Positions 25,054 to 34,509 are shown, counted from the stretch's first letter. The stretch: DNA of 64,000 nucleotides from Sulfurospirillum diekertiae (GCF_011769985.2 NZ_CP039734.2:248001-312000), one strand, 5' to 3'. Made by a program: numbers and translations. Notes: generated by a model from the letters alone, not told the origin.

Positions 25054-26566
25054 AAAACTCAAAAACATCACAAATTATAGCCTGCTTTCTCTTTGAGTCA
25101 ACCCAAGCCAAATCCACACAGACCAATAGAGTTTCATATACCCTATACTCACCATCATTTGCCTATAATCTTTTGCTAAAAAAAGAGCATGGATGAAGAG
25201 ATTCATCCATTTTTTCAGATTCCACGCACATGCAGCCATGAGTAGATTGATCTGATCTCCGATAAAGCCTTTAAGATAGTTTCGTGCCATTCTGTGGTCA
25301 TGTTTGAGATGTCCAATGGTAGGCTCTATGGCAGCTCTACGTCTAAACTGTTTTCTCTTGTGTTCTTTTTCTTCTTTCGTGTCACGTTTTAAATGAATAC
25401 CGGGGATGCAAATATGTGTGGTGTTGACCTCTTTAATGCCACGGTATCCTCTATCACACGTTGCCCTTTGGATAGGTGTGTGTCTGTGTGTGGACGCATG
25501 GGTCAGGACAGCCTTCAATGTTTTAGAATCGTGTTCATTGCTCTCATGGGCGACTGCTCCTACCACAATCCCATGCGTGTAGGTGGTGACAACAGAAGCC
25601 TTAACACCAAATTCATAGCTTTTATGATCTTTCCCTTTTGCCATGGCATAAATGTGAGGTTCATGCAAGGAGTAGATTTTATCCTTATCGCTTCTTTTTT
25701 GTAAAAGTACCTTTGTGTAAAGTGAAAATTGTTCAGCGTAGAATGCTATTTGTTCTAGTGTAAAACTTCTTTGCATATCACGCATCACTATTCCTGCAAT
25801 GGTGCGTAAACGTTTCATAGCACTGCGTGCTTTGTGCTTCTTCTTGGGATGTCTAAAGAAGCGTAAGGTGATACGATGCTCTTTTATCTCTTTGAGGTAG
25901 GTACGTCGTAGTGCAATACCTTCCCTCTTTGCAATCTTATGCAATGCGTGAATCATCTTAATGGCAAGTTTACCATCGGTGGGATAAGTGATATGCTTTC
26001 TCTTGGGCAGTGGAGTCAATAATGACATGCGATTCATTGGATGCTTCAGGGTGTAATGCCACACTGGCACCAAAGATGGCATCTATACCTCCTTGACCAA
26101 TACGATTACGAAACTTTACCAATTCTGTTGCATCACAAGGTAAGCCACATTGGTAATCACTGAGCCCACAGAAGTATATTGATAATAAGGATTTCGTTTC
26201 CATTGCACGACCACATTCTCATCAGAGAGATTCTCCAAATATTTGAGCATCAATAATCCTGCCATCAAACGCAAAGGTTTAGCCGGTCTTCCTTTGTCCA
26301 TACAGTAATATCCACGCAATGCCTCTTCTATTTTATTCCAATCAATCACATCAGCCAAAGCAATCAGTGGATCATTCCTATCTAACATATCCATTAAGGA
26401 ACCATAGAAAAGATTGGGTTGATTTGTAGGTGTCATTTTCGGCAGCAAAGAGATCCTTTTCGACCAGAAATAGAGGGGTAACCCCCTTGTTTATGGTCGA
26501 AATTATACTCTAAAATGACTATGAAAGCCCTGAATCTAGGGATTTTTGTGGTTTTTCAGGGGCGAC
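25043..26566 (-). mobile_element. Degenerate IS (IS5/IS4-superfamily type) in the DFDW paralogue
   Basis: The ends are imperfect inverted repeats (GTCGAGCCTGAAAAAC and GTCGCCCCTGAAAAAC), flanked by a direct repeat TAAGTA (25037-25042 and 26567-26572). Removing the element and one repeat restores the host reading frame exactly. The element is about 1.52 kb. Its transposase gene is broken, so it cannot move on its own. Confidence 0.8.
25075..26448 (-). pseudogene. DDE transposase, broken by two frameshifts
   Basis: Three frames together encode one transposase. Residues 1 to about 92 start at 26448 (QPNLFYGSLMDMLDRNDPLI to RNPYYQY). The middle part is in a second frame near 26165-25985 (FCGLSDYQCGLPCDATELVKF to STAQEK). 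The rest runs from about 25985 to 25075 (ITYPTDGKLAIK, RATCDRGYRG, RRAAIEPTIGHLK). A 2-base change near 26165 and a 1-base change near 25990 would each restore the frame. The C-terminal part keeps DDE-type motifs. Confidence 0.75.
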
Positions 26567-26982
26567 TAAGTAGCTCAACGTTGATAGCAGCTGATTTTGA
26601 TTGGATGGCAAGTTTAAATATGCGATCCAATTCAGATCCTTATGGCTATCAAGCAGGACTTGCTTCACGTTTTGGTATGCCAGAATCACAATTAAGCCTC
26701 ATTCTAAAAAGTGTTGGTGCACCTGCGGATGCGTATATGGTGCTTCGTCTCTCCGAATTATCAGGGAGAACCCATGAAGAGGTACTCAGATATTATCATG
26801 AGAACAAACATAAAGGCTGGGGTGTCATGGCAAAAGATCTTGGTATCAAACCAGGTTCAAGCGAGTTTAAAGCGCTCAAAGTGGGTCATGATATGCGTGA
26901 TTTTGATGATAGACGTGATGATCGTGACCGTGGTGACCAAGATCACGGTAAAGATAGAGATCATGGTAAAAAAGGTCACTAG
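26515..26982 (+). CDS. Second DFDW paralogue, 3' part with IS-supplied start
   Basis: From codon 18 on, this is the second DFDW protein (AADFDWMASLNMRS, DPYGYQ, ADAYMVLRLSELSGR, GWGVMAKDLGI) with an Asp/Arg/Lys/His tail. The original signal peptide lies across the IS at 24991. The IS end provides a new ATG (26515, or 26521) and a hydrophobic run (MKALNLGIFVVFQ) in frame. The result could act as a replacement signal peptide, though there is no obvious ribosome site. It may be expressed and exported, or may be a dead fragment. Confidence 0.6.
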   Translation: MTMKALNLGIFVVFQGRLSSSTLIAADFDWMASLNMRSNSDPYGYQAGLASRFGMPESQLSLILKSVGAPADAYMVLRLSELSGRTHEEVLRYYHENKHKGWGVMAKDLGIKPGSSEFKALKVGHDMRDFDDRRDDRDRGDQDHGKDRDHGKKGH

Positions 26983-26993
26983 TCTTTTCAGCT

Positions 26994-27668
26994 TTAAAGC
27001 AATGTATAGCTGAGTTCAATTTGAAATGTCATCATAGAGGTGAAGAGATCTTCGCTTAAAAGAAACGGGAAGCTTTTTTGAACAGCCTCTTCCGTAGCCT
27101 TATGAAAGACCTTTTTACCCTCTAATATTGTAAATGAAAGTAACTCTCCTCTGGGAGAGATTGTAAATTCTATCATGACTCTTCCCTCAATATGGCTATT
27201 TTGAGCAATCTTTGGATAGGTTTTATGTTCATTGATACGCTTTTTCAGGTTTTCCAAATACTCTTTTTGTTTTACATGTAAAGCCTCTTGATGGCTTATT
27301 TCTGAAGTCGTTGCTTCCGCTTTTATCTCTTCCTTGAGCGTTGGTTTTTCTAGAGTGGGTTGTTCACTTTCTTGCGAAACTATCATTTGCTCTTGAACAC
27401 TATGCTGACGTTCTAGAACTTTAGGCTCTTTTTTGAGGACACTTTTTTGAGGGGTTTTCAAAAGAGGCGTAGTCGGCACTGGAGGTATGGGCGTTGGAAG
27501 TACTTTAGACTCTTCTTTTTGTGCTTCATAAAGAGTAATTGCCATCACCTCTTTCGATACATCAGTAGATGAGGGCTTGTGTATCAAAAAAGCATGGTAC
27601 ATCAACACAAATCCGCCTAAGAGGTACACGATTAAGGTCAGTGTAAAAGCGTGAATGTAGCGTTTCAT
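26994..27668 (-). CDS. tonB: TonB energy-transducing protein
   Basis: The 224-residue protein has one N-terminal membrane anchor (about residues 7-27), a long Pro/Lys/Glu-rich spacer, and a C-terminal TonB domain (HKTYPKIAQNSHIEGRVMIEF, FHKATEEAVQKSFPF). It couples the proton-motive force to outer-membrane receptors for iron, haem or cobalamin. Its ATG overlaps the exbD stop (ATGA). No receptor gene is present in the window. Confidence 0.92.
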   Translation of the reverse strand: MKRYIHAFTLTLIVYLLGGFVLMYHAFLIHKPSSTDVSKEVMAITLYEAQKEESKVLPTPIPPVPTTPLLKTPQKSVLKKEPKVLERQHSVQEQMIVSQESEQPTLEKPTLKEEIKAEATTSEISHQEALHVKQKEYLENLKKRINEHKTYPKIAQNSHIEGRVMIEFTISPRGELLSFTILEGKKVFHKATEEAVQKSFPFLLSEDLFTSMMTFQIELSYTLL

Positions 27669-28042
27669 TGTTTGGTTAAAATCCCAATTTGCGTGTAATG
27701 ATGCTGCTTTAAAAGATCCATGAGTTGAACAAAAGGCTCAAAAGAAGCATGTTTGTCGCAATTAATCATAATGGGAGTTTGCTCATTAAACTCTAAAAGC
27801 TCGCTCTCAAGAGAGCCTTCCTCAACGGCTTTGTCATTGAAAAAGAATTTCTCTTCTTGCGTAATGGTAACGATAAGCTCTTTTTGCTCATTCAAAGGTT
27901 TGGCAGAACTTGCTTGTGTCAAATCCACAGGAATAATGCCCTTTGCCACAAACGTTGCTGTGGTGAGTACAATGACAAGCAAAACCAACATAATGTCGAT
28001 AAAGGGCACGACATTGATCGTTTCAAAGCGACGTATTTTCAT
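27665..28042 (-). CDS. exbD: ExbD biopolymer transport protein
   Basis: The protein starts MKIRRFETINVVPFIDIMLVLL, with the conserved Asp in the single membrane helix that takes part in proton flow. About 125 residues, as usual for ExbD. I prefer ATG 28042; the longer TTG frame from 28063 adds seven residues and lies further inside exbB. It is the middle gene of exbB-exbD-tonB. Confidence 0.9.
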   Translation of the reverse strand: MKIRRFETINVVPFIDIMLVLLVIVLTTATFVAKGIIPVDLTQASSAKPLNEQKELIVTITQEEKFFFNDKAVEEGSLESELLEFNEQTPIMINCDKHASFEPFVQLMDLLKQHHYTQIGILTKQ

Positions 28043-28490
28043 CGGTTCCACTTTGTTTTGCAATATCCCAGCACATCAGGATTTTCTCAATTTTACGCAC
28101 CAGATGGTTGTAAAAAAAGATCGCTGGAATAGCAACTACAAGACCCATCGCGGTTGCTTTAAGCGCCAATGCCAAGGATGACATAATGGTCTTAACATCA
28201 ATCTGCCCGCTTTGACCCATGGCATAAAACGTGATAATAATACCACACACCGTACCTAAAAGACCGATGTAGGGGGCATTTGAGCCAAAGGTTGAGAGAA
28301 TATGGACGTGATTGGTCACGTCCATCTCTAATTTTTCTTTGCACGTGTAGTGCGAGATTTTTAAAGCTCGGTAAAATAAAAGTCGCTCGACCCAAAAAAA
28401 GAGTGTGATAAAACTCATAAAACCTAGTAATCCAATGACACCATAGTCTACAATGTCCTGTAACAGTGCGATAGAGATTATTCCCATCAT
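28023..28490 (-). CDS. exbB: ExbB/TolQ-type proton channel protein
   Basis: The 155-residue protein has three membrane helices and the ExbB signature STFGSNAPYIGLLGTVCGII, then ALKATAMGLVVAIPAIFFYN. It forms the inner-membrane motor with ExbD and TonB. It is short, like the reduced ExbB of Campylobacterota. It overlaps exbD by about 20 bases and is the first gene of the operon. Confidence 0.92.
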   Translation of the reverse strand: MMGIISIALLQDIVDYGVIGLLGFMSFITLFFWVERLLFYRALKISHYTCKEKLEMDVTNHVHILSTFGSNAPYIGLLGTVCGIIITFYAMGQSGQIDVKTIMSSLALALKATAMGLVVAIPAIFFYNHLVRKIEKILMCWDIAKQSGTDENTSL

Positions 28491-28643
28491 ATAGGATCCT
28501 TATAAAATTTTGAAATAAAATTATTATAAGGAAGTATGAAATTAGTGTTAAATGAAAATAGAAACAAAATTTCAAGAGGGATTATTTCAAAATATGGGGA
28601 CAATCGGCTATAATTACATGTAAAAACACTAAAGGAAATTTTG

Positions 28644-29561
28644 ATGCAAACTTATGCATGTGGACATATTAATCCGGATTCTGATTCTGTCGTATCAGCG
28701 ATTGCTCTTTCATATCTCAAAACACAGCTCGGTGAGCCTTGTACACCTGCACGTCAAGGTGAAATCAGTCCTGAAACAGAGTTTATTTTAAAAACATTTG
28801 GATTTGAAAAGCCTCTTTTAAAAAATGATTTTTCAGGCGATAATCTTTACATCACCGATTATTCTGATCTTGCGCAAGCGCCACACAATCTGAAAGAGAC
28901 CAATATTTTAGGGATTGTCGATCACCATAAACTAGGAGATATTACTACATCGACACCGCTTGAGTGTTGGATTAGACCTGTTGGCTGTACCAATACGATT
29001 GTCAAAGAGATGTATGATCATTATAAAATTGATATTCCAAAAAACATTGCAGGCGCAATGATGTTGGCCATTTTAAGTGACACCGTTTTATTTAAATCCC
29101 CAACGTGTACCAAAGTGGATACCAAAGCTGTCAAAGAGTTAGCCAAAATTGCAGGAATAGAAGATTTTAAAGCGCTTGGTATGGAGATGTTTTTGGTCAA
29201 ATCTGCTGTGATTGGGGCAAGCCCACGTGCCCTTTTATTGCGTGATTATAAAGACTTTGAAATGGGTGGTCATAAAATCGGGATTGGTCAACTTGAAGTG
29301 GTAGATCTTAAAGTCTTTGATGGCATGAAAGAAGCCCTATTTGCCGATATGAAAGCCTACAAAGAAGAGGGCGGACGTCATACAGTAATGTTACTTTTAA
29401 CCGACATTATGATTGAAGGTTCTCAATTTTTAGTCGTGAGCGATGATGAAAGTGTGGTTGAAAAAGCGATGAATACAAAACTTGTGAATCATGAAATGTG
29501 GGTCGATGGTGTATTGAGTCGTAAAAAACAGGTTATTCCTGTCATGGAAAAGCAGTTCTAA
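28644..29561 (+). CDS. ppaC: Manganese-dependent inorganic pyrophosphatase (family II, DHH)
   Basis: The 305-residue protein has the N-terminal metal motif GHINPDSDS, ITDYSD, the DHH motif in GIVDHHKLG, and a C-terminal DHHA2 domain ending SRKKQVIP. It hydrolyses pyrophosphate to phosphate in the cytoplasm. The start is ATG 28644 after AAAGGA. An ATTACATGTAAA palindrome lies just upstream at 28613, in the promoter or leader. Confidence 0.94.
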   Translation: MQTYACGHINPDSDSVVSAIALSYLKTQLGEPCTPARQGEISPETEFILKTFGFEKPLLKNDFSGDNLYITDYSDLAQAPHNLKETNILGIVDHHKLGDITTSTPLECWIRPVGCTNTIVKEMYDHYKIDIPKNIAGAMMLAILSDTVLFKSPTCTKVDTKAVKELAKIAGIEDFKALGMEMFLVKSAVIGASPRALLLRDYKDFEMGGHKIGIGQLEVVDLKVFDGMKEALFADMKAYKEEGGRHTVMLLLTDIMIEGSQFLVVSDDESVVEKAMNTKLVNHEMWVDGVLSRKKQVIPVMEKQF

Positions 29562-29571
29562 AAGCTGTTGT

Positions 29572-30348
29572 GTGAAAAAAGGCACTCTTAAAAGACGTTA
29601 TCTCATTCAAAATCCTAAAGAAGTGATTGTACATCTTGCAACCACTTCTTCTTACAAACAAGCAATACATCAACTTTACCTTGAAAATCACCCTCGTCAC
29701 ACGGATCATTTTGGTGTTTTAACGTTTCAATTTAGCGCGCTAGATCAAATAAATGCTTTTGAAACAGATGCAAAGTTGCATATTATCAAAAATGTGAGTG
29801 ACGATAAACGCTATAAAAATCGTTACCTTTCACTGTTCGGATTACCACTTAATTACGATTTTTCGCTTCATGAGGTGTTTAAAAAGTGCGAGATGATTGG
29901 TCTAAAAGAGCTAGATTTTTCCTTTTCTCATGGTATGAGTACCCAAAAAGTGCTGAAAGTTCTTCTGTATAGAGAAGTACAGTTTTTGGAATATGAGGTC
30001 GTGTTGTTATTAGATGATGATGCAAAAGCACTTAAAAATCTTTCTAAAATTGCTGAAAATATACGCTATATTTTAGGAATTGGCAGTGTTGTTTTTGATA
30101 GTGCTCTAATTCAGTGCTTACAAAAAGCTTTTGAAGTATTTTTGCATCATGATAGAGAAAAACTACTTCAATTTGTACAAAGTCCACATTATAAGACGTT
30201 ACTATTAGATATACGCTTTTTCTTACACGAACAAAGCGGTTTTTATTTGCTTCCTAAAAGTGAAATGCCTCTTCTTTTCTTTATGAAAAAGCATCTTAAA
30301 AAAGAAGAATTTCGTATTGCAAAAAGGCTTAAGAGGGCACTTTATTAA
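29572..30348 (+). CDS. Hypothetical protein
   Basis: This is a 258-residue, probably cytosolic protein starting GTG ten bases after ppaC, so likely cotranscribed with it. It is rich in Leu, Lys and His, without signal peptide or membrane segments. The part after about residue 120 looks helical with repeated hydrophobic-basic patterns (VLLYREVQFLEYEVVLLL, REKLLQFVQSPHYKTLLLD). I noted a faint likeness to CHAD-like helical polyphosphate-binding domains, suggestive beside a pyrophosphatase, but I do not claim it. Confidence 0.65.
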   Translation: MKKGTLKRRYLIQNPKEVIVHLATTSSYKQAIHQLYLENHPRHTDHFGVLTFQFSALDQINAFETDAKLHIIKNVSDDKRYKNRYLSLFGLPLNYDFSLHEVFKKCEMIGLKELDFSFSHGMSTQKVLKVLLYREVQFLEYEVVLLLDDDAKALKNLSKIAENIRYILGIGSVVFDSALIQCLQKAFEVFLHHDREKLLQFVQSPHYKTLLLDIRFFLHEQSGFYLLPKSEMPLLFFMKKHLKKEEFRIAKRLKRALY

Positions 30349-30438
30349 CATTTCGTTTGAAGTGAAGAGGTACTATTTTAATAATAATTTGGGATATTGC
30401 GGTACAATAGCGCACCCATTTTCTACAAAGGATAAACA

Positions 30439-31212
30439 ATGAAAAAAACGACATTACATGTAGGTATCGCTCTTAGTGCAGCGTTAATTTTAATGAGTGG
30501 GTGTGCAACATCCGAGCTTCAGACGAGCGCACGAATGACACAGAGTGTTTTTATTAACCCTGTGGCCAAAGATAAACGAACCATTTTTGTTTCGACTAAA
30601 AATACCAGTGGTGCTCCCATTAATTTAGAAAATAGAATTATCCAAGCACTTTATGCTAAAGGATATACCATCGTAGATGATCCTGAGATGGCAACGTATG
30701 TTTTGATGACGAACATTTTGTTCTGTAATAAAAAGAGCGAAAATAATGTGGCAACAGGTGCTTTGATGGGTGGTGCTGCGGGTGCTATTGCTAATTCTGG
30801 CAGTAACGGTCGAAGTATGGCAGCTGCAGGTCTTGGTGGTGCCGTTGTAGGTGGACTGATTGGAAAAGCAACCGAAGATACGATCTTCCAAATGCAAGTG
30901 GACATTGTGATTCGTGAAAAAGCCAAAGGTAAAGTTATGGCGAGTACAGGTACTACGGGTGGACAAGCTGGCATTCGTGATGGACAAAAATCAGGTACTA
31001 TGAACAGCTTCGGCGGTCCAATTCGCGATGCAGATGCGAGTGGAAAAATGTACAGCAATACCTACTCATCTAGTTCACAATCATATGAGAGTGATTATAT
31101 AGAGCATAAAACAATGATGTTTGCGGAAGCCACTAAAATGAATCTCACCTTGTATGAAGCAACCCCAATCTTAGAAGATAAAATTGCACAACAAGTTGCA
31201 GGACTGTTTTAA
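30439..31212 (+). CDS. TraT-like outer-membrane lipoprotein
   Basis: The 257-residue protein has a lipoprotein signal (lipobox LMSGC, lipidated Cys22) and the TraT-family body: SELQTSARMTQSVFINP, a glycine/alanine-rich hydrophobic stretch (residues about 108-140), and the C-terminal KIAQQVAGLF. TraT is best known as a plasmid-encoded surface-exclusion and serum-resistance protein. Chromosomal copies are common in Campylobacterota and their role is unclear. It has its own upstream region, with a variant palindrome (ATTACATGTAGG) read inside the signal peptide. Confidence 0.85.
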   Translation: MKKTTLHVGIALSAALILMSGCATSELQTSARMTQSVFINPVAKDKRTIFVSTKNTSGAPINLENRIIQALYAKGYTIVDDPEMATYVLMTNILFCNKKSENNVATGALMGGAAGAIANSGSNGRSMAAAGLGGAVVGGLIGKATEDTIFQMQVDIVIREKAKGKVMASTGTTGGQAGIRDGQKSGTMNSFGGPIRDADASGKMYSNTYSSSSQSYESDYIEHKTMMFAEATKMNLTLYEATPILEDKIAQQVAGLF

Positions 31213-31229
31213 CATTTTAATTTGACACG

Positions 31230-31252
31230 CTTTCCAAGCAAAGCTTGGAAAG
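31230..31252. other. Perfect hairpin without T tract
   Basis: CTTTCCAAGC and GCTTGGAAAG form a 10-bp stem around AAA, 18 bases after the TraT-like gene. No T run follows on the plus strand. A smaller hairpin (GCCTC-TTGC-GAGGC) lies at 31279-31292. They probably shape the mRNA ends between the lipoprotein gene and ubiE. Confidence 0.5.
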
Positions 31253-31365
31253 TTACGTTACACTAGGTACTAAAGCTTGCCTCTTGCGAGGCAGAATAGT
31301 TTGGTACTATGAAATATTCAAACTCGCCAATGTTTTGGCAATATATTTTACATGTAGGAATTGTT

Positions 31366-32085
31366 TTGGAGAATAACGACAACAAGCAACAAAAAATTGT
31401 TCAGATGTTTAATGAGATCGCAGGAACGTATGATACTGCCAACCGCGTTTTAAGTATGGGCATAGATATTCAATGGCGTAAAACGGCATGTGATGAAACG
31501 TTTGCACGCTATACTAAGCCAATAGACCTTATCGTGGATGTTGCCTGTGGAACAGGCGATATGATGGGTTATTGGGCAAAGCAAGCCAAAAAAGCAGGGC
31601 GAAACATCGGCAAAATTTTAGGTGTTGATCCTTCCACCGGTATGACGGATGTGGGTAAGCAAAAGTTTCCAGAGTTTGAGTTTGTAATCTCTGAAGCGAC
31701 TGAAATTCCTCTGCCAAATGAAAGTGCCGACATCTTAAGCATTAGCTATGGTATTCGCAATGTTGTACGTCGTCAAGAAGCGTTTAGTGAGTTTGCGCGT
31801 GTTGTGAAACAAGGCGGGTATGTCGTTATTTTGGAATTTACTAAAGATGAGAAAAAAGGCATTTTCTTTGCTCTCAAGGATTTCTATCTCAACAAAGTGC
31901 TTCCTATTTTAGGAGGAATTATCTCTAAAAATAAAGCAGCGTATGAGTATCTCCCCAATTCGATTGAAGGCTTTTTAACCCCTTCCATGCTTCAAAAAGA
32001 ACTTGATATTGCAGGGTTTGAAACGGAATTTATCAAAAGCTTTTCGATGGATATTTCAACCTTGGTCATCGCTAAAAAACGCTAA
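31366..32085 (+). CDS. ubiE: Menaquinone/ubiquinone biosynthesis methyltransferase
   Basis: The protein is a class I methyltransferase with IVQMFNEIAGTYDTANRVLSMGID at its start, the SAM motif VDVACGTGDM, and SYGIRNVVRRQEAFSEFARVV. This is the UbiE family, which methylates demethylmenaquinone. I prefer TTG 31366, five bases after TAGGAA, because family members begin close to this point. The frame extends back to ATG 31309, which lacks a ribosome site. Its stop overlaps the xseA ATG (TAATG). Confidence 0.9.
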   Translation: MENNDNKQQKIVQMFNEIAGTYDTANRVLSMGIDIQWRKTACDETFARYTKPIDLIVDVACGTGDMMGYWAKQAKKAGRNIGKILGVDPSTGMTDVGKQKFPEFEFVISEATEIPLPNESADILSISYGIRNVVRRQEAFSEFARVVKQGGYVVILEFTKDEKKGIFFALKDFYLNKVLPILGGIISKNKAAYEYLPNSIEGFLTPSMLQKELDIAGFETEFIKSFSMDISTLVIAKKR

Positions 32086-33341
32086 TGAGCCAAACACTTA
32101 GTGTTTCAAGTTTAAACAATCAAATCAAGTCTCTGCTGGAAACTACCTTTTTACATGTAAGTGTGGAAGGTGAGGTTTCCAGACCCACCTATCACAGCTC
32201 AGGACATCTCTACTTTACCCTCAAAGATGCTGACTCTTCTATCTCTTGTGTGATGTTTAAAGGCAATACGAGAACCTTAAAATTCCAAGTGGAAGAGGGC
32301 ATGGCGGTGGTCGTTCATGGTTCCATTTCGGTTTTTTCACCACGTGGAACGTATCAGATTAACTGTACGATGATGGAGCCTGCAGGCAGTGGTGCTTTGG
32401 CAAAAGCCTATGAACAGCTTAAAGTTAAACTAGGAGCGAAAGGTTACTTTGAAGCAGAGCACAAAAAGTCCTTGCCTCGTTTCGTGAACCATATTGCATT
32501 GGTGACTTCAGGTACGGGGGCGGCACTTCAAGATATGCTTCGTGTGGCGACGAAGCGTTGGCCGTTGGTAAAAATCACCCTGCTTGATACCCTCGTTCAA
32601 GGTGAAAGTGCAAAGTTCTCCATTGCTAAAAATATTGCACGTGCTGACGCTCTTGTGGCTGATGTCATTATCGTGGGACGAGGCGGTGGAAGTGTGGAAG
32701 ATTTGTGGGCATTTAATGAAGAGATCGTAGCCGATACCATCTTTACATGTAAAACACCGGTGGTCTCAGCCGTTGGGCATGAGATAGACTATGTCATCAG
32801 TGATTTTGTAGCCGATTTAAGAGCACCAACCCCTTCTGCGGCTATGGAAATGGTATTGCCAGACAGTGTGGAAATGCTTCAACATATTGATGGTTTAATG
32901 GAACACTATAGTCTTGTTTTTGGGCGAATATTGCGTTCTAAAGAGGAGAATTTAACACAGCTCACACGCCTTTTTGCCAAACGCTCCATTGATGAAAAAC
33001 TTTCTTTGTGGAAAAATGAAATTGGGATTTTACAGAGTCAATATAACGATAAAATAGCACTGCTTTACCGTGAAAAATCACGGCAGGTTACTCTACTCCA
33101 AGAGCAAATTTATTTTCAAACCAGACAAAATTTGGCTAAAAAAGAGCAACTCCTCTCCTCCTATACGATTGCCCTAAATTCGAAAGAACCCACACGCGAA
33201 CAAAAAGAGTGTTATGCCCAGGTCGTTCAAAAAGGCAAAAAAATTGCCCTTGAAAAGATAGCTGAGGGTGAAATTTTTGAGCTTCAAACACCGCATACTA
33301 TTTTAAAAGCCAAAGCATTAGAAAAAAAAGCCCTCAATTAG
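32085..33341 (+). CDS. xseA: Exodeoxyribonuclease VII large subunit
   Basis: The 418-residue protein has an N-terminal OB-fold (TTFLHVSVEGEVSRPTYHSSGHLYF), a catalytic core (VTSGTGAALQDM, IIVGRGGGSVEDLWAFN, VSAVGHEIDYVISDFVADLRAPTPSAA) and a C-terminal coiled-coil. With XseB it degrades single-stranded DNA in repair; xseB is not next to it. Start overlaps the ubiE stop. Two TACATGTAA palindromes lie inside, read as LHVS and FTCK. Confidence 0.95.
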   Translation: MSQTLSVSSLNNQIKSLLETTFLHVSVEGEVSRPTYHSSGHLYFTLKDADSSISCVMFKGNTRTLKFQVEEGMAVVVHGSISVFSPRGTYQINCTMMEPAGSGALAKAYEQLKVKLGAKGYFEAEHKKSLPRFVNHIALVTSGTGAALQDMLRVATKRWPLVKITLLDTLVQGESAKFSIAKNIARADALVADVIIVGRGGGSVEDLWAFNEEIVADTIFTCKTPVVSAVGHEIDYVISDFVADLRAPTPSAAMEMVLPDSVEMLQHIDGLMEHYSLVFGRILRSKEENLTQLTRLFAKRSIDEKLSLWKNEIGILQSQYNDKIALLYREKSRQVTLLQEQIYFQTRQNLAKKEQLLSSYTIALNSKEPTREQKECYAQVVQKGKKIALEKIAEGEIFELQTPHTILKAKALEKKALN

Positions 33342-33350
33342 GAGTCAGCA

Positions 33351-34118
33351 ATGCGTTTTTTGACAGTATTAATCTTAGCGGTTTTCTCTTTGTTTGCAGA
33401 TGTTTCATCACGTGTTATTGATGTTCCAACCCGTGAGCGTGTTAGTGAGCGTCTTTTAATTTTAACTCCAGAAGTCCCAAAAGCCGTTGTTGTTTTATTC
33501 GCAGGTGGGCATGGTGGACTTCAACTTTCGGGTGATGGAAAATTTGGTTGGGGCGAGGGTAACTTTTTAATGCGTACGCGTGAGCTTTTTGCAAAAGCGG
33601 GATTGATGGTCGTGATTGTCGATGCGCCAAGTGATCATCAACGTGAGCCTTACCTGAATGGCTTTCGCCAAACCAAAGAGCATGTACACGATATAAGCAC
33701 TATTCTTACTTGGATAAAAACACAAACAACTGCACCCATTTGGCTTGTGGGGACAAGTCGAGGTACACAATCAGTTGCATACGTAGCGACGGAAAATCCA
33801 AGCGATATTAGCGGTATTGTGCTGACTTCATCTATTTTATACGATGCTAAAAGTGATGCCGTACCCGAAATGAAACTTGAAAAACTTCAAATGCCTGTAT
33901 TGGTGGTACACCATAAAGAGGATGGCTGTTCTCACTGCTCGTTTGATCTCATCCCTTCGTTAATGAATAAATTGACTTCGACCTCTGCCAAAGAGCTTTT
34001 AGCCATTGAAGGTGGACAAACCAAAGGCGATCCTTGCAATGCCTTTGGACATCATGGTTTTAATGGTGTGGAACAAGAAGTAGTAGCTCAAATTGCTCAT
34101 TGGGTCATAGCCCATTAG
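33351..34118 (+). CDS. Exported alpha/beta hydrolase
   Basis: The 255-residue protein has a signal peptide (MRFLTVLILAVFSLFA) and an alpha/beta-hydrolase fold with nucleophile elbow GTSRGTQS, an early FAGGHGGLQ loop and a C-terminal GHHGF histidine region. It probably cleaves an ester in the periplasm. The substrate is unknown. It starts nine bases after xseA and overlaps the convergent small gene at its 3' end. Confidence 0.8.
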   Translation: MRFLTVLILAVFSLFADVSSRVIDVPTRERVSERLLILTPEVPKAVVVLFAGGHGGLQLSGDGKFGWGEGNFLMRTRELFAKAGLMVVIVDAPSDHQREPYLNGFRQTKEHVHDISTILTWIKTQTTAPIWLVGTSRGTQSVAYVATENPSDISGIVLTSSILYDAKSDAVPEMKLEKLQMPVLVVHHKEDGCSHCSFDLIPSLMNKLTSTSAKELLAIEGGQTKGDPCNAFGHHGFNGVEQEVVAQIAHWVIAH

Positions 34119-34312
34119 AGGTGATGTTGTTCTTTGAACGTTTCTGCTTCATGAATTGCTTTGACAATTTTATCTGAAAGAATAGGAAGCTCATTGTATT
34201 TAACCCAAAGCGTATCTTCAACAATATCGTGAATTTCACCCGCAATTTCAACAGCCAGGCGTTTCAATCTTGCTAACTCTTTTTTGAGCTCTTTTTCATC
34301 CATAAGTTCCAT
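34115..34312 (-). CDS. Small coiled-coil protein (Rop-like/CCE_0567-type)
   Basis: The 65-residue helical protein begins MELMDEKELKKELARLKRLAV and has the pattern EIHDIVEDTLWVKYNELP. This recalls the Rop-like CCE_0567 family, small helical hairpins often near nitrogen-fixation genes. The resemblance is moderate, and no nif gene is visible. AGGAGAT precedes the ATG. Confidence 0.6.
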   Translation of the reverse strand: MELMDEKELKKELARLKRLAVEIAGEIHDIVEDTLWVKYNELPILSDKIVKAIHEAETFKEQHHL

Positions 34313-34509
34313 CTCCTTGTGTCATATTTTTGTTACAGTTGCAAGGAGTATTCCTTGTGGAGCAAGCGTCTATTGAAGCCAAATTTAAAAAGAGTAAAGA
34401 TTATCAAAGATAACGTATTAAAATTCAGGTTTATTGAATTATTTGACAAGTACAATTAAGACAACATGAACGAAAAATAAGCATATTAATTTTTAATAAG
34501 GAGCCTTTT

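Noticed and set aside
29572-30348. CHAD-domain assignment
   Set aside because: Only a loose helical pattern; the conserved histidine/arginine motifs of CHAD domains could not be identified.
31230-31292. Hairpins after the TraT-like gene as Rho-independent terminators
   Set aside because: Good stems but no T tract on the plus strand; kept only as a structural feature.
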